Positions 44,364 to 53,651 of a DNA stretch of 64,000 bases are shown here, piece by piece; position 1 is the stretch's first letter, and each line of letters opens with the position of its first letter. The position numbers and the translations under genes were made by a program. The notes beneath the pieces are model-generated. The model was given only the letters and a program-made list of their open reading frames with translations, searched no databases and was not told the DNA's origin. The stretch comes from a virus: the IMG/VR virus record IMGVR_UViG_3300040751_004835, positions 27,375 through 91,374 of that record. One strand, given 5' to 3'.

Positions 44364-44388
44364 AAAGCGGGTCTTCCCGCTTTTTTTG
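44364..44388 (+). terminator. rho-independent terminator
   Basis: AAAGCGGG and CCCGCTTT form an 8-bp stem with loop TCTT, followed by a run of T. Separates the late block from the topoisomerase gene. Confidence 0.85.
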
Positions 44389-44436
44389 TGAAATTTAATC
44401 AAGACCTACACATATAACCTCAAACAATTATAGTTA

Positions 44437-46215
44437 ATGGCAACTAAAGATATACAGGTACTTACCGACTTTGAACACATCCTCAAGAGACCTACCATTT
44501 ATGTTGGTTCGGTTAAGCTCAGCGAGGAAATTATACCTATTGTTAAAAGTGATAGGATAGATTCAGTTGGGTACCAAATTTCGGTTGGGATGTATAAGCT
44601 CTTTGATGAGGTCTTTTCGAATTGCGTAGATGAAGCAAAGAGAATGAAAAAGAGTATGCCATCCATCTCAGTCGAAGTGGATTCTAAGACAAACACGATT
44701 AAGATTACAGATACCGGTGAAGGATTTGTAAATGGATCAGCACTAAATAAGAAGAGCGGATTATCCAATATTGCAACTGCGGTATCTATGTTAAGGGCAG
44801 GTTCCAATTTTGATAACGACAACGTATCTGAAACCTTAATTGGTACAAATGGAATGGGAGTAAGTCTTGTAAATGCAATGTCAAGCTTTTTCTCAATAGA
44901 AACCACAAACCCAAACGAGTATTACTACCAGGAGTGGAAAAACTTCAAACCTCAGAAAGCAAAAATCCTGAAAAGAGGAAGGAACAAATTAGGTACTTCT
45001 GTAAGCTTTACCCCTCTCCCAAATATTTTCGATAAGTGCAAATGGAACAAAGACATTTTGTTGTCTCAATTGCTTCTCAAGAAGAGAGTGCTTGAAACTG
45101 AGGAGAACACGAAGAACATTAAGATCAATTTCATCTGGGATGGTAAAGAGGTTCCAGTAGACACCAGCATTTTCAAGCAGATCTCATACAAAACAAAAAT
45201 CGGTGAACTGCTAATTTGGGAGAAGACACCAGACTCTGGATCATTCTCTTTTGTGAATTCTGCTATTTGTACTGGGATTCACCAGAAGATCATAATGGAT
45301 CAGATTAATAACAATCTTGATGATTCCCTCGCACACCACTTCTATGACTTTTGTCTAATTATTAATCTCCCACCGGCCCTTGTTAAGTTTGGTGACCAAA
45401 ACAAAACCAAATTTGTCACTAGAAGGGAAGATGTTGAAAATATAATTGTAAACAGCTTTGGATCTTCACTAAAGAAATTTTACAGCACACCGCTTTTCAA
45501 AAAAATTAGGAAGGAGGTAGAAGCAAGAAAAAGGGATGCGAGTCTTAAAAAAATACGAAAGGAGAAAAAGAATACGAGGGTAAAATTCTCAAATAAGTAT
45601 TTTCCTCCAACCTCTAGGAATGCCGAGAACCTCTTTATCGTGGAAGGATTAAGTGCTATGGGATCCATTCTTCAAAAAAGGAACCCAACACGTGATGGTG
45701 TTTATGCACTTAAGGGTAAAATTAAGAACGCAAGAAGTCTCTCAGATCTTGCTGACAACAAGGAGATCCTGGAGTTGATGCAAATACTAAACTTGGAACC
45801 TGAAAGACCAGATCTGGCTTGTCCATACGATAATATAGTAATTGCTACTGACCAGGATCCCGATGGTGCCCACATTACTTCCCTCCTAATAAATCTTTTC
45901 TTTAAGTGGTTCCCCTGGATTGTTGAAAACAAGAAATTGAGCTTTCTAGAAACACCTCTTGTTTCTGTGGGTGATAGAAGTAAGACCTATTATTACTCTC
46001 TGGAAGAATTTAAAACCAAAAGCCAGGGTAAAAGGATTTCTAATGTTAGGTATCTAAAGGGTCTTGGTTCCCTGTCTTTAGAAGATTGGGATCATGTAAT
46101 GAAGAACAAGAAGATTACCAAAATCGTCAAGGATAGGAAATCCAATGCAATGCTTGAGATGGCTTTTGGTAAATCTTCTGACGCCAGGAAGGTTTGGTTA
46201 TCAAATTTCTCCTGA
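44437..46215 (+). CDS. 39: T4-type DNA topoisomerase II, large (ATPase/Toprim) subunit
   Basis: 592 aa. GHKL ATPase: RPTIYVGS, FDEVFSNCVDEA, ITDTGEGF and IGTNGMGVSLVNAM. Transducer domain, then Toprim: FIVEGLSAMG and DQDPDGAHI. In T4 the equivalent is split into gp39 and gp60; here a single gene carries both parts. Works with the medium subunit at 50383-51756 to relieve supercoils in replicating DNA. Unlike T4, several late and repair genes lie between the two subunit genes. Confidence 0.93.
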   Translation: MATKDIQVLTDFEHILKRPTIYVGSVKLSEEIIPIVKSDRIDSVGYQISVGMYKLFDEVFSNCVDEAKRMKKSMPSISVEVDSKTNTIKITDTGEGFVNGSALNKKSGLSNIATAVSMLRAGSNFDNDNVSETLIGTNGMGVSLVNAMSSFFSIETTNPNEYYYQEWKNFKPQKAKILKRGRNKLGTSVSFTPLPNIFDKCKWNKDILLSQLLLKKRVLETEENTKNIKINFIWDGKEVPVDTSIFKQISYKTKIGELLIWEKTPDSGSFSFVNSAICTGIHQKIIMDQINNNLDDSLAHHFYDFCLIINLPPALVKFGDQNKTKFVTRREDVENIIVNSFGSSLKKFYSTPLFKKIRKEVEARKRDASLKKIRKEKKNTRVKFSNKYFPPTSRNAENLFIVEGLSAMGSILQKRNPTRDGVYALKGKIKNARSLSDLADNKEILELMQILNLEPERPDLACPYDNIVIATDQDPDGAHITSLLINLFFKWFPWIVENKKLSFLETPLVSVGDRSKTYYYSLEEFKTKSQGKRISNVRYLKGLGSLSLEDWDHVMKNKKITKIVKDRKSNAMLEMAFGKSSDARKVWLSNFS

Positions 46216-46255
46216 TTCGTTTTTACCTAACCGGATAAATCCTTATTATTACCCC

Positions 46256-47203
46256 ATGCAAAGGAAGTTTGGATATTGTTGTATAAATCTTTCGCTGAAC
46301 GAAGGCGTCAAAAAGAAAGATAGAATTACAACAAATCGCTCGATGACCAAAAAGACCTTCCTTGCCAAAGGTATAGCTTACGCTTCTGAGTTGTCTTTGC
46401 AAAACGTAAAAGACCTCAAGAAAATACTTGAGTGGAACTACGAGAATGAAATTCTAATGTATAGAATGAGTTCAGACATGTTCCCGTGGTGCTCTGAGTA
46501 TGAGCTAGAAGATCTTCCGCACATAGATGAAATAAAGGAAGCACTTAAACAAGCAGGAGATGTAGCATTATCCACAGGGCAAAGAATCACGTTCCATCCC
46601 TCGCCATATTCTGTTTTAGCTTCTCTAAGGGATGATGTTGTAGATAATGCAATTAAGGAGCTTAGTCAACATGGTGAAATCATGGATTTAATGGGTTTAC
46701 CTAGGAATCACTATTATCCGATTAACATACATGTGAATACCACTCAACCTACAAAGGAGGAAGCTGCAAAAAGATTTTGCGATAACTTTGACCTACTACC
46801 AGAATCTGTGAAATCTAGACTGGTTGTTGAGGTGGATGATAAGGGTTCTCAATACACCTCGGTTGATCTGAAAAGCATGGTTCACGACGAGATAGGAATT
46901 CCTATAACATTCGACTATTTGCACAACAGATGCAACCCACCAGTTGGTCTTTCTGAATCTGAGTCATTGAAGATTTGCATAGACACGTGGCCGGATGGAA
47001 TTACACCGTTAACACATTTTTCTGAGTCTAAAGCACTGTTTGAAGACAACTCTGCAAAGGAGCTAGCACACTCGGATTGGATACACGAAAAGATCGAAAC
47101 ATATGGGTTCGAGTTTGATATAGAATTGGAGGTAAAACAAAAAGATAAAGCCCTTTTGGATTACCACCATAATATCGAACAAATCCTATGTCTCAAGAGC
47201 TAA
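46256..47203 (+). CDS. UV damage endonuclease (UvdE/UvsE type)
   Basis: 315 aa from the ATG at 46256; the frame is open further upstream into the topoisomerase gene, but MQRKFGYCCINLSLNE is the standard N-terminus. TIM-barrel metal residues appear in YRMSSDMFPW, ITFHPSPYSVL, YPINIHVNTTQP, RLVVEVDDKGS and ITFDYLHNRC. Nicks DNA 5' to UV photoproducts without a glycosylase step. Fits a phage of a sunlit habitat and replaces T4 DenV. Confidence 0.88.
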   Translation: MQRKFGYCCINLSLNEGVKKKDRITTNRSMTKKTFLAKGIAYASELSLQNVKDLKKILEWNYENEILMYRMSSDMFPWCSEYELEDLPHIDEIKEALKQAGDVALSTGQRITFHPSPYSVLASLRDDVVDNAIKELSQHGEIMDLMGLPRNHYYPINIHVNTTQPTKEEAAKRFCDNFDLLPESVKSRLVVEVDDKGSQYTSVDLKSMVHDEIGIPITFDYLHNRCNPPVGLSESESLKICIDTWPDGITPLTHFSESKALFEDNSAKELAHSDWIHEKIETYGFEFDIELEVKQKDKALLDYHHNIEQILCLKS

Positions 47204-47439
47204 CAAAAGAAGATCTAAAAAAATTTGAAGAATTTGAAAAAACCATTCTTAACCTTAAAGATTCATCCGTAAGATATAAGAGGGATGATGAAATGGAGGT
47301 TCAGATAAAGAAAGAAGTACTTTACTCAAACTTTGGAAAGGACAAAGTAGATCAGATTTTGGAAAAGCTAAAGGTTAATTTTACCGATTTAATCGATCAC
47401 AAGGTTTATATAGAGATATATAAATTTTTAGACTCATGA
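47188..47439 (+). CDS. small hypothetical protein
   Basis: 83 aa, overlapping the UV-endonuclease end by 16 nt. Charged, helical (ELTKEDLKKFEEFEKTILNL; DKVDQILEKLKVNFTDLIDH). No family recognised. Confidence 0.45.
   Translation: MSQELTKEDLKKFEEFEKTILNLKDSSVRYKRDDEMEVQIKKEVLYSNFGKDKVDQILEKLKVNFTDLIDHKVYIEIYKFLDS
47415..47424 (+). promoter_or_regulatory. putative late promoter element
   Basis: GATATATAAA, 32 nt before the ATG at 47447 and inside the end of the upstream gene. Confidence 0.4.
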
Positions 47440-47446
47440 CAAACCA

Positions 47447-47794
47447 ATGAATATAGACCCTGGAAATTATCACTTCTCAGATTGGGGTTCGTCCTTCGAC
47501 GATCATCCCCAGTATGATATATTGAAGTGTCATGTTGAAAGAGCAGTTCAGGATCTTTTTCTAAATGCTCTTAGACTTCAATCAGAGGATTTCGTCTATA
47601 TTTTCGATACTGAAGAAAAGATAGACGATTTTTGTAGTAGGATGATTGGTTATTGGGAAAGAGAAGAGGACTACGAAATTTGTGGTGAGATCGTTTCTCT
47701 AAGAAAAGACTTAAAGAGCAAGTGGTATCTAATACCACCAGTGGATAGAGGAAAAGAAATAGTAATTCGTGAATGGCTTAAATCCTCTTTCTAG
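47447..47794 (+). CDS. small hypothetical acidic protein
   Basis: 115 aa, acidic with many aromatic residues (YHFSDWGSSFDDHPQYD; MIGYWEREEDYEICGEIVSL). Ends 9 nt before dnaJ. No family recognised. Confidence 0.5.
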   Translation: MNIDPGNYHFSDWGSSFDDHPQYDILKCHVERAVQDLFLNALRLQSEDFVYIFDTEEKIDDFCSRMIGYWEREEDYEICGEIVSLRKDLKSKWYLIPPVDRGKEIVIREWLKSSF

Positions 47795-47803
47795 GGATAT
47801 AAA

Positions 47804-48823
47804 ATGAAGCCAGATTACTATAACATACTTGGGGTAAATCGGAATTCTTCCCCCGAGGAAATCAAAAAAGCTTACAGGAAATTAGCACTGAAGTATCACC
47901 CAGATAAAGCGGGTGGTGATCCAGAAGCTGAGAAAAAATTTAAGGAGATTGCTGAAGCATATGATACCTTAAGTAATCCGGATAAAAAGTCCAAGTACGA
48001 CAACCCAAACCCATTCGGTGGATTTGGAAGAAACCCATTTGAAAATGGATTTGGAGGTTTCCATGGCGGTAATTTTTATGAGGGCGATGTTATCAAAAAA
48101 GGCAACAATATAAATGCCAAAGTTGAAATAACGCTCGAAGAGGTTCTTAATGGTGTTAAAAAGAATGCTAATCTTTATAGAAAGATGCAGTGTTCTGATT
48201 GTAAAGGTACCGGAGCCCAGAATGCTGAGTTAGACACATGCCATGTTTGTGCTGGCATGGGTGTAAAAAGGAGAATTGTTAATACCAACTTTGGCCAGAT
48301 GGCAATGGATGAAACCTGTTATGCCTGTGAAGGTATCGGGAAAATTCCAAAGTCAATGTGTAAAACATGTGCTGGCTCAGGGGTAGTTAGAAAACCGGAC
48401 CAGATAGAAATTAATATCCCAAAGGGATCTGTCTCGGGAATTAGTTTTAGGGTTCCACAGAAGGGAGATCACGCTAAAGCACCTTCCGATCCTGGTGATC
48501 TGGTTGTAAATGTTTATGATAAGAAGCACGATTTTTTCAGGAGAGACGGATACAATTTAATATGCGATGTGGATCTTACATTTCCGGAAGCATGTTTGGG
48601 CAAGGAAGTTACTATTCCAAATTTAGTTTCAGGTGGTGAATATAAAATTACCATTCCCCCCGGCACATCACCAGGAAAAATCTTTAGATTAGCAGGCAAG
48701 GGGGTTCCTGAATTTAATTCCACATATCGAGGAGATATATTGGTTAAGGTTGGCATAAAGGTGCCTAAAAATTTATCCCCAGAACAACAAGAATTTATTG
48801 AAAATTATAAAGACAAATTCTAA
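47804..48823 (+). CDS. dnaJ: DnaJ (Hsp40) co-chaperone
   Basis: 339 aa, type A DnaJ. J-domain at residues 4-66 with the HPDK tripeptide, a short Gly/Phe region ([18 protein letters not shown]), four zinc-finger repeats ([32 protein letters not shown]), then the substrate-binding C-terminal domains. It stimulates host DnaK and delivers substrates. No phage DnaK or GrpE is seen in the window. The stop overlaps the next start (TAATG). Confidence 0.93.
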   Translation: MKPDYYNILGVNRNSSPEEIKKAYRKLALKYHPDKAGGDPEAEKKFKEIAEAYDTLSNPDKKSKYDNPNPFGGFGRNPFENGFGGFHGGNFYEGDVIKKGNNINAKVEITLEEVLNGVKKNANLYRKMQCSDCKGTGAQNAELDTCHVCAGMGVKRRIVNTNFGQMAMDETCYACEGIGKIPKSMCKTCAGSGVVRKPDQIEINIPKGSVSGISFRVPQKGDHAKAPSDPGDLVVNVYDKKHDFFRRDGYNLICDVDLTFPEACLGKEVTIPNLVSGGEYKITIPPGTSPGKIFRLAGKGVPEFNSTYRGDILVKVGIKVPKNLSPEQQEFIENYKDKF

Positions 48824-49170
48824 TGAAAGATTTATATTTTATACTTATTGCGTGGTCAATCACTTCGATCCTGGTCAATGGGACAATCTTTGATAGGCTG
48901 AGAATTTATCTACTGATTAAAGCTCCTATGCTACATAAGCTATTCTCTTGTATGCAGTGTAGTGGTTTCTGGGTTGGTATCATTTTGGGAATTTTAGCAA
49001 CCGATGGAATTATCTATAACCCCTTGGGTTCTCTTTTCCATTCACCTAGTAATAATTTTTGGATCCATTACCCACTTACAACATTTGCTTATGGATTTTT
49101 GTCCAGCGGGGTAAGTGTCCTTTTGAATAGCTTAGTAGTTTTCTTTTACTCCTTCAGTCAGAAAGAATAA
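48823..49170 (+). CDS. small membrane protein (DUF1360-like)
   Basis: 115 aa with about three hydrophobic segments (DLYFILIAWSITSILVNG; GFWVGIILGILATDG; a C-terminal segment at SGVSVLLNSLVVFFYSF). The motif LFSCMQCSGFWVG resembles the SC-x-x-C-xGFW motif of DUF1360 proteins. Cytoplasmic-membrane location; function unknown, a holin-like role is possible but not supported by any specific feature. Confidence 0.55.
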   Translation: MKDLYFILIAWSITSILVNGTIFDRLRIYLLIKAPMLHKLFSCMQCSGFWVGIILGILATDGIIYNPLGSLFHSPSNNFWIHYPLTTFAYGFLSSGVSVLLNSLVVFFYSFSQKE

Positions 49171-49179
49171 TATCTCCTG

Positions 49180-49189
49180 GATATATAGC
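49180..49189 (+). promoter_or_regulatory. putative late promoter element
   Basis: GATATATAGC, 26 nt before the ATG at 49206. Confidence 0.5.
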
Positions 49190-49205
49190 ATAAATATTTC
49201 CAATG

Positions 49206-50300
49206 ATGGGAAGGATTAAGTCTTTTAGTGAGTTTGGTAAAAAATTAAATGAAGATGCAGCAGCTTCTGCTGGCGAGTTTATCGGTCAGGCTAAAGCGGA
49301 TGCTGCAAATAGACCTACTCCCGGATCTACCACCCCTTCATCAACAAAACCATCCACCAGGGGAAGGAAAGTATTATTTGGTGGCGATGGTAAGGTCACT
49401 GGATTGGATCTATTCTTAGCTACTAAAGCAGGACAAGGACTGGAAAGCTGGTTTTTAGCAAACCAAGATATAGGAAGTGGTACACCCTCAGATTCACCGG
49501 AAACTGCGGACGAGATAATTGCCCACATTGGGAGAAATCAACATGAAAGGGATAGAGTAAACAGAAATTTAGAGATAGCTAGGGAAGAAAATCCTTCCTT
49601 TGAAGCTATTGCACCAGATGCTAATTTATTACCACCAAGTAGACCTTACACTTATAGTAATCTAGAAAACCTTACTTATGATAGGGTGAAAGATTTTTTA
49701 GTCGAGTCGGGGGAATGGAGCAAAATAGATAAGGAGAGATACACTATTGTTGCTTTGCGAAATAAGTTAAGCTTAAAGAAAAGATCCCACAATCATTTTA
49801 TAGATGCTTTAGTTTTAATGTCTCCTGAATCTGACAAAAAAGTTTGGGCATATAAAGCAACAACGGTGCCTGGTCCAATGTTTATGGTTCAGGAATTTAG
49901 AAATTGGTATCTTACCCACGGAAAGGGCGATGTCATTAATCCTAAGGGACTTGCAATTATCCAGCCTGGTGTATATAATTATAAAGTAGGAACCCATAAG
50001 GGATACCAAGCTTTTGTACAAGATGGAAATGTAAAGGTTGATAGATATAAACCAGTTAATGGACCAGAGTCTGTTGATTTTGAAACCTTCTCGCCGGGAA
50101 ATACTGAATCCGGTAAATTTGGAATTAACATTCATAGAGCTTCCGCAAGCGGGACTACCCAAAACGTTAATACATATTCCGCTGGATGTCTTGTTTTTTC
50201 AAATCCGAACGACCTTAAGGAGGTTCTTAAAAAGTTAAAAGGTGCACGCCAAAGGAAAGTTCAGTTGGCGGTAGTTCAGTTGGATGATACTGCTAGCTGA
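49206..50300 (+). CDS. YkuD-like (L,D-transpeptidase-type) protein with capsid-targeting-like tag
   Basis: 364 aa from the second ATG (49206), preferred for promoter spacing; 49203 adds one Met. Tag: MGRIKSFSEFGKKLNEDA, cut predicted after KLNE. A Thr/Ser/Pro-rich linker follows, then a helical segment. The C-terminal domain (from ~165) has VWAYKATTVPGPMF, GLAIIQPGVYNYKVG and FGINIHRASASGTTQNV followed by YSAGCLVFSNP. The order His ... S-x-G-C resembles the catalytic motif of YkuD-type L,D-transpeptidases and of related phage peptidoglycan proteins. It may modify or cut host peptidoglycan on entry. Confidence 0.65.
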   Translation: MGRIKSFSEFGKKLNEDAAASAGEFIGQAKADAANRPTPGSTTPSSTKPSTRGRKVLFGGDGKVTGLDLFLATKAGQGLESWFLANQDIGSGTPSDSPETADEIIAHIGRNQHERDRVNRNLEIAREENPSFEAIAPDANLLPPSRPYTYSNLENLTYDRVKDFLVESGEWSKIDKERYTIVALRNKLSLKKRSHNHFIDALVLMSPESDKKVWAYKATTVPGPMFMVQEFRNWYLTHGKGDVINPKGLAIIQPGVYNYKVGTHKGYQAFVQDGNVKVDRYKPVNGPESVDFETFSPGNTESGKFGINIHRASASGTTQNVNTYSAGCLVFSNPNDLKEVLKKLKGARQRKVQLAVVQLDDTAS

Positions 50301-50382
50301 TCTTTTCTTTGACGTTCAGCTTTTTGCATAATTAGAAACAAACTTTCTCAAATCATATAGAACTACCGTAAATCAATTATTG

Positions 50383-51756
50383 GTGGCGAATACTTTAACT
50401 ATAACAGATCAGATCAATCAAAAGTATAGAGACTATGCACTCTATGTTTTGCAATCTAGGGGGATTCCAAATTTCTACGATTCACTAACTCCAGTACAGA
50501 GGATAATTATTGAGAATAGTCCCAACTCTTTCAATAAAACAATTGGTCTTGTTGGAGAGGTAATTAGAACTGGGTTATATCACCATGGGGATTCTTCTCT
50601 TGCAGGTGCAATCTCGAAATTAGCCAGACCTTTTGGCTGTTCTTTTGAAATTCTAGAGGGAGATGGATTCTTTGGGTCTCCGGTTAACCCTAACCCCTCT
50701 GCCCCAAGATATACTGCGGTGAAGATTAACCGTAGCATAAAGGAAATAGTAGAAAAGCATAAGGATCTCAACGAAAAAAACGAAGAGGGCGGGTTCGACT
50801 GGCTTCATTTAGAAATTCCTATTGGATTGCTTACACACATTGTTGGTATTGCAGTTGGATATAGAAGTAATATCCTTCCTAGAAAGGTCGAGGATATCGT
50901 AGAATATCTTGAGGGTAAAAACAAGCTTCTAAAACCCTATTTCAAAGATTTTTCTGGTAAGATTTATAAGTTAGATTCTGATGATTCTTGGATCATAGAA
51001 AGTGGGTTTGAAATAAATGAAAGGAAAAAGACCCTCCGGATTTTTGACCTCCCACCAATTATGAGGTATGAATCTTTTATGAAAAAGCTTCTTGGTAAGC
51101 TTGAGGCATATGGCTATGACTACTATCTCGAAAACAATTCACAGAGCAAATGTGATATAGGAATATCCCTTAAAAAGGTAAACCCAAAAGAGTTTAAAGA
51201 AGCTGTAGAAGTCATAAAGAAACAGACTCAGATAGTTGTCAGGGAAAATGTTGTGTTTATTAAGGATGGATCAGTAGCACAGTTCGACTCTGTAAAATCT
51301 TACCTGGATTCTTTCAAGGTACATTTAGAAAATGTTAGGCTCAAAAGGCTGATGAAAGATGAAGTTGATTTGAAGCTAGACTTAGAGTTTTTAGAGGCTA
51401 AGCTAAAGTTCTTGATTTTCATGAGTCAAAAGAAGAGACAAAATAAGGAGATTGTAGAATTTCTTAGTAAGTTTGCTAAGTGGATATCATCCAGGCTTTC
51501 CCAAATTCAAATAGTGAAGCTTTCCTCAGATCATATCAAAGAAACTGAGGGAATGATCAAGGACATAAAGAAACGAATCCAGGAAACTAAGAAGGCTATC
51601 ACAAAGCAACAGCAGGTGGTTAAAAAGGTAACTGCTGCATTGAAGAAAACCAAATCAGCTTCATTAATTCCAAAATCCGTTGTACCTAAATCACTTTCAT
51701 TAGACCCAGAGATAGAAGTATTTGATCTGGAAGAGGAAGACGAGGAAGATATATAA
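50383..51756 (+). CDS. 52: T4-type DNA topoisomerase II, medium (cleavage) subunit
   Basis: 457 aa from the GTG at 50383 (a TTG directly before it is an alternative). DQINQKYRDYALYVLQSRGIPN and DSLTPVQRIII, then TGLYHHGDSSLAGAI and the catalytic Tyr in SAPRYTAVKIN (Arg-Tyr pair). A coiled-coil and acidic tail (EVFDLEEEDEEDI) end the protein. It cuts and rejoins DNA in complex with the subunit at 44437. Its last two codons and stop are part of the promoter-like element of the next gene. Confidence 0.92.
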   Translation: MANTLTITDQINQKYRDYALYVLQSRGIPNFYDSLTPVQRIIIENSPNSFNKTIGLVGEVIRTGLYHHGDSSLAGAISKLARPFGCSFEILEGDGFFGSPVNPNPSAPRYTAVKINRSIKEIVEKHKDLNEKNEEGGFDWLHLEIPIGLLTHIVGIAVGYRSNILPRKVEDIVEYLEGKNKLLKPYFKDFSGKIYKLDSDDSWIIESGFEINERKKTLRIFDLPPIMRYESFMKKLLGKLEAYGYDYYLENNSQSKCDIGISLKKVNPKEFKEAVEVIKKQTQIVVRENVVFIKDGSVAQFDSVKSYLDSFKVHLENVRLKRLMKDEVDLKLDLEFLEAKLKFLIFMSQKKRQNKEIVEFLSKFAKWISSRLSQIQIVKLSSDHIKETEGMIKDIKKRIQETKKAITKQQQVVKKVTAALKKTKSASLIPKSVVPKSLSLDPEIEVFDLEEEDEEDI

Positions 51757-51757
51757 T
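51748..51757 (+). promoter_or_regulatory. putative late promoter overlapping a stop codon
   Basis: GATATATAAT, 25 nt before the ATG at 51773; read as Asp-Ile-stop at the end of the topoisomerase medium subunit gene. Confidence 0.5.
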
Positions 51758-51772
51758 CTAAAAATCTTCCCT

Positions 51773-52774
51773 ATGGAAAATATACACAGCTTTTCTAAAA
51801 GGTATTTTCTTTCATTGGATGAGTCTCTAAACATTAACTGGTCCGGATCTGGGCTTCCGTTAGAACAGGAGATCGAAATCAACGGCGAGTCTATTAAGCC
51901 CTATGTAATAGCAATGGGCATAGTTGATTCTTGGTTAGAAAATATCAAGGAAGTTACTGCAGGGAACATCGAAAAAAGCTCGGATAGGGCGATCTTTAAT
52001 GCTGCTTTTAACAGAATTTCGAAAAAGATATTTCCTACTCTCATAAGCTACCTATTACCTAGCATTGAATTTGAAGGGAAGGAAGTTATTAAAACCAAGA
52101 AAGCTTCACCAGCTTCATTTTGGAAAGAAGCCTGGCCTCAAGTTTGGAACGAGTTTAGCAAAATTGAAAGGGGGTTAATTTCTAAGTTCACCACCCTCAA
52201 CAAAGACACTTCATACGATGAGATCATGAAAAGTCTTGGTAGTACGCTTTCGGATTCTAGCCCATATAAAGGTTACAAGCCTTTAATTGGACAACAGGTA
52301 AAGCTTTTCTATGACATGATGGGAAATGGATTTTCTCAGATGTTCAATAATGAGAAGGTTTCGCTTAACAACGATTTAATCCTTGCCTTAGGTAATGACT
52401 TAAATAGTAATATTAATGGATCTAAGATTGATTTTGGAATAGGCAAAAAAGAAGATGTCAAAGGCAATTTGGAAAAACTTCCTTCAAAAGATATTTCTAA
52501 AGTTGCTCAAAAGGGGATTGATAGTGTTGTTCAAACGTTATCCAAATTTACCGAGAAGGCTTTTGATCCTCAAAAATCTAAAGATAACGCCGATACTGCA
52601 AGTAAAGATTCCGGGGAAGCTAAAGATAAAGGTGATAATGCTAAAGCATCAACAGGTGGTTCTGCTGATCAACCAGCATACCCAACAGACGTGCAAAGTA
52701 TCAGGAAATGGGCAAAAACTCTAAATCCTGTAGACAAAAGGGTAATTATTGATACGCTAAGATCAACCCTTTAA
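51773..52774 (+). CDS. late protein with N-terminal tag-like sequence
   Basis: 333 aa from the ATG at 51773, chosen for promoter spacing and tag. Start: MENIHSFSKRYFLSLDESLN, with F-x-x-x-[YF] spacing and an LDE site, so a looser match than others. The middle is helical (YVIAMGIVDSWLENIKEVT), and residues ~240-300 are low complexity (Lys, Asp, Ala, Gly). The last ~35 residues form a small conserved-looking domain (TDVQSIRKWAKTLNPVDKRV). No family recognised; a head-internal protein is inferred. A strong terminator follows. Confidence 0.55.
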   Translation: MENIHSFSKRYFLSLDESLNINWSGSGLPLEQEIEINGESIKPYVIAMGIVDSWLENIKEVTAGNIEKSSDRAIFNAAFNRISKKIFPTLISYLLPSIEFEGKEVIKTKKASPASFWKEAWPQVWNEFSKIERGLISKFTTLNKDTSYDEIMKSLGSTLSDSSPYKGYKPLIGQQVKLFYDMMGNGFSQMFNNEKVSLNNDLILALGNDLNSNINGSKIDFGIGKKEDVKGNLEKLPSKDISKVAQKGIDSVVQTLSKFTEKAFDPQKSKDNADTASKDSGEAKDKGDNAKASTGGSADQPAYPTDVQSIRKWAKTLNPVDKRVIIDTLRSTL

Positions 52775-52795
52775 TTTCTAACTCCTTAAAAAATT

Positions 52796-52827
52796 AAATC
52801 CTAGCAAAAACGCTAGGATTTTTTTTG
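52796..52827 (+). terminator. rho-independent terminator
   Basis: AAATCCTAGC pairs with GCTAGGATTT (10 bp) around AAAAAC, followed by a long T run. Ends the late unit before the clamp gene. Confidence 0.88.
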
Positions 52828-52885
52828 TGTTAGACGAAAACAAATCGTTTTACCTCTATAGAAGAATAAAGTTAAAACGTAAGAA

Positions 52886-53647
52886 ATGAAGATTAGGGTA
52901 ACAAGCACAAACAATCTAATAGCTTTCCTTAAAAAGCTAAAGGTTGTTGATAAGAGTGTTCTTCTTGAACTCAATGACGAAAGGCTGTTCTGTAAGGTAC
53001 ACACGCCGGATAAGTCTGTTATGAAATATTCTTCCGTAGATATAAGTCAAGTTTTCGAGGAGGTTCCTGGATTTGACGATCTCGGTTGTGATCGTATAAA
53101 AATTGGTCTAATTGATGTGACCAGACTGATGGATTGTTTTAAACACTTCCGACCAGAGGAGGACATTCACCTAGATCTGAATATCAATGATGTTGATGGT
53201 GAATGTGTTGCTTCCGAAATGCAGGTGGTTTCACCTTCGCTGAAGATCAAAATACGTTGTGCAGACCTTTCCCTATTATCTTATGTGGAGGATACCATCC
53301 TTAAAATGGTTCATTCACAGGAAGATGCTCTTTCAAACTTTAAGATCTATAATTCTGACTTCTCTTCTGTCATGTCTCTATGTGGTCTAGAATCAAACTC
53401 TGAGGAGCTTTTGGTGTATCGGGTAAACAAAGAACAGGTAAAGATTAGCGGTGATTCATTTGATTACAAATTAAATATCGGACCATCTGAAATCGTGGTT
53501 CAAGATCCACTTGAATCTTCAATTTACAAGTCTCATCTTAATTACGTTGATGCTGAGTCCTCTTCTTGCTACGTTCATGAGAATAGAATCATCTTCTTCT
53601 CAGAGCAAACAGATACTTCGACTGCAGTAGGAATCATAGAAAAATAA
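52886..53647 (+). CDS. 45: probable DNA polymerase sliding clamp (gp45-like)
   Basis: 253 aa (T4 gp45 is 228), two similar halves of beta strands joined by helices, as expected for a trimeric clamp. The start, MKIRVTSTNNLIAFLKKLKV, and strand/helix order (LLELNDERLFCKV; IGLIDVTRLMDCFKHF; FKIYNSDFSSVMSLC) fit the clamp fold, though residue identity to gp45 is low. It is 4 nt before the polymerase C-terminal half, which supports the call. Alternative: another replication accessory. Confidence 0.6.
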   Translation: MKIRVTSTNNLIAFLKKLKVVDKSVLLELNDERLFCKVHTPDKSVMKYSSVDISQVFEEVPGFDDLGCDRIKIGLIDVTRLMDCFKHFRPEEDIHLDLNINDVDGECVASEMQVVSPSLKIKIRCADLSLLSYVEDTILKMVHSQEDALSNFKIYNSDFSSVMSLCGLESNSEELLVYRVNKEQVKISGDSFDYKLNIGPSEIVVQDPLESSIYKSHLNYVDAESSSCYVHENRIIFFSEQTDTSTAVGIIEK

Positions 53648-53651
53648 AAGA

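Noticed and set aside
46145-46255. N-terminal extension of the UV endonuclease gene
   Set aside because: It lies in the end of the topoisomerase gene in another frame; MQRKFGYCCINLSL is the expected start.
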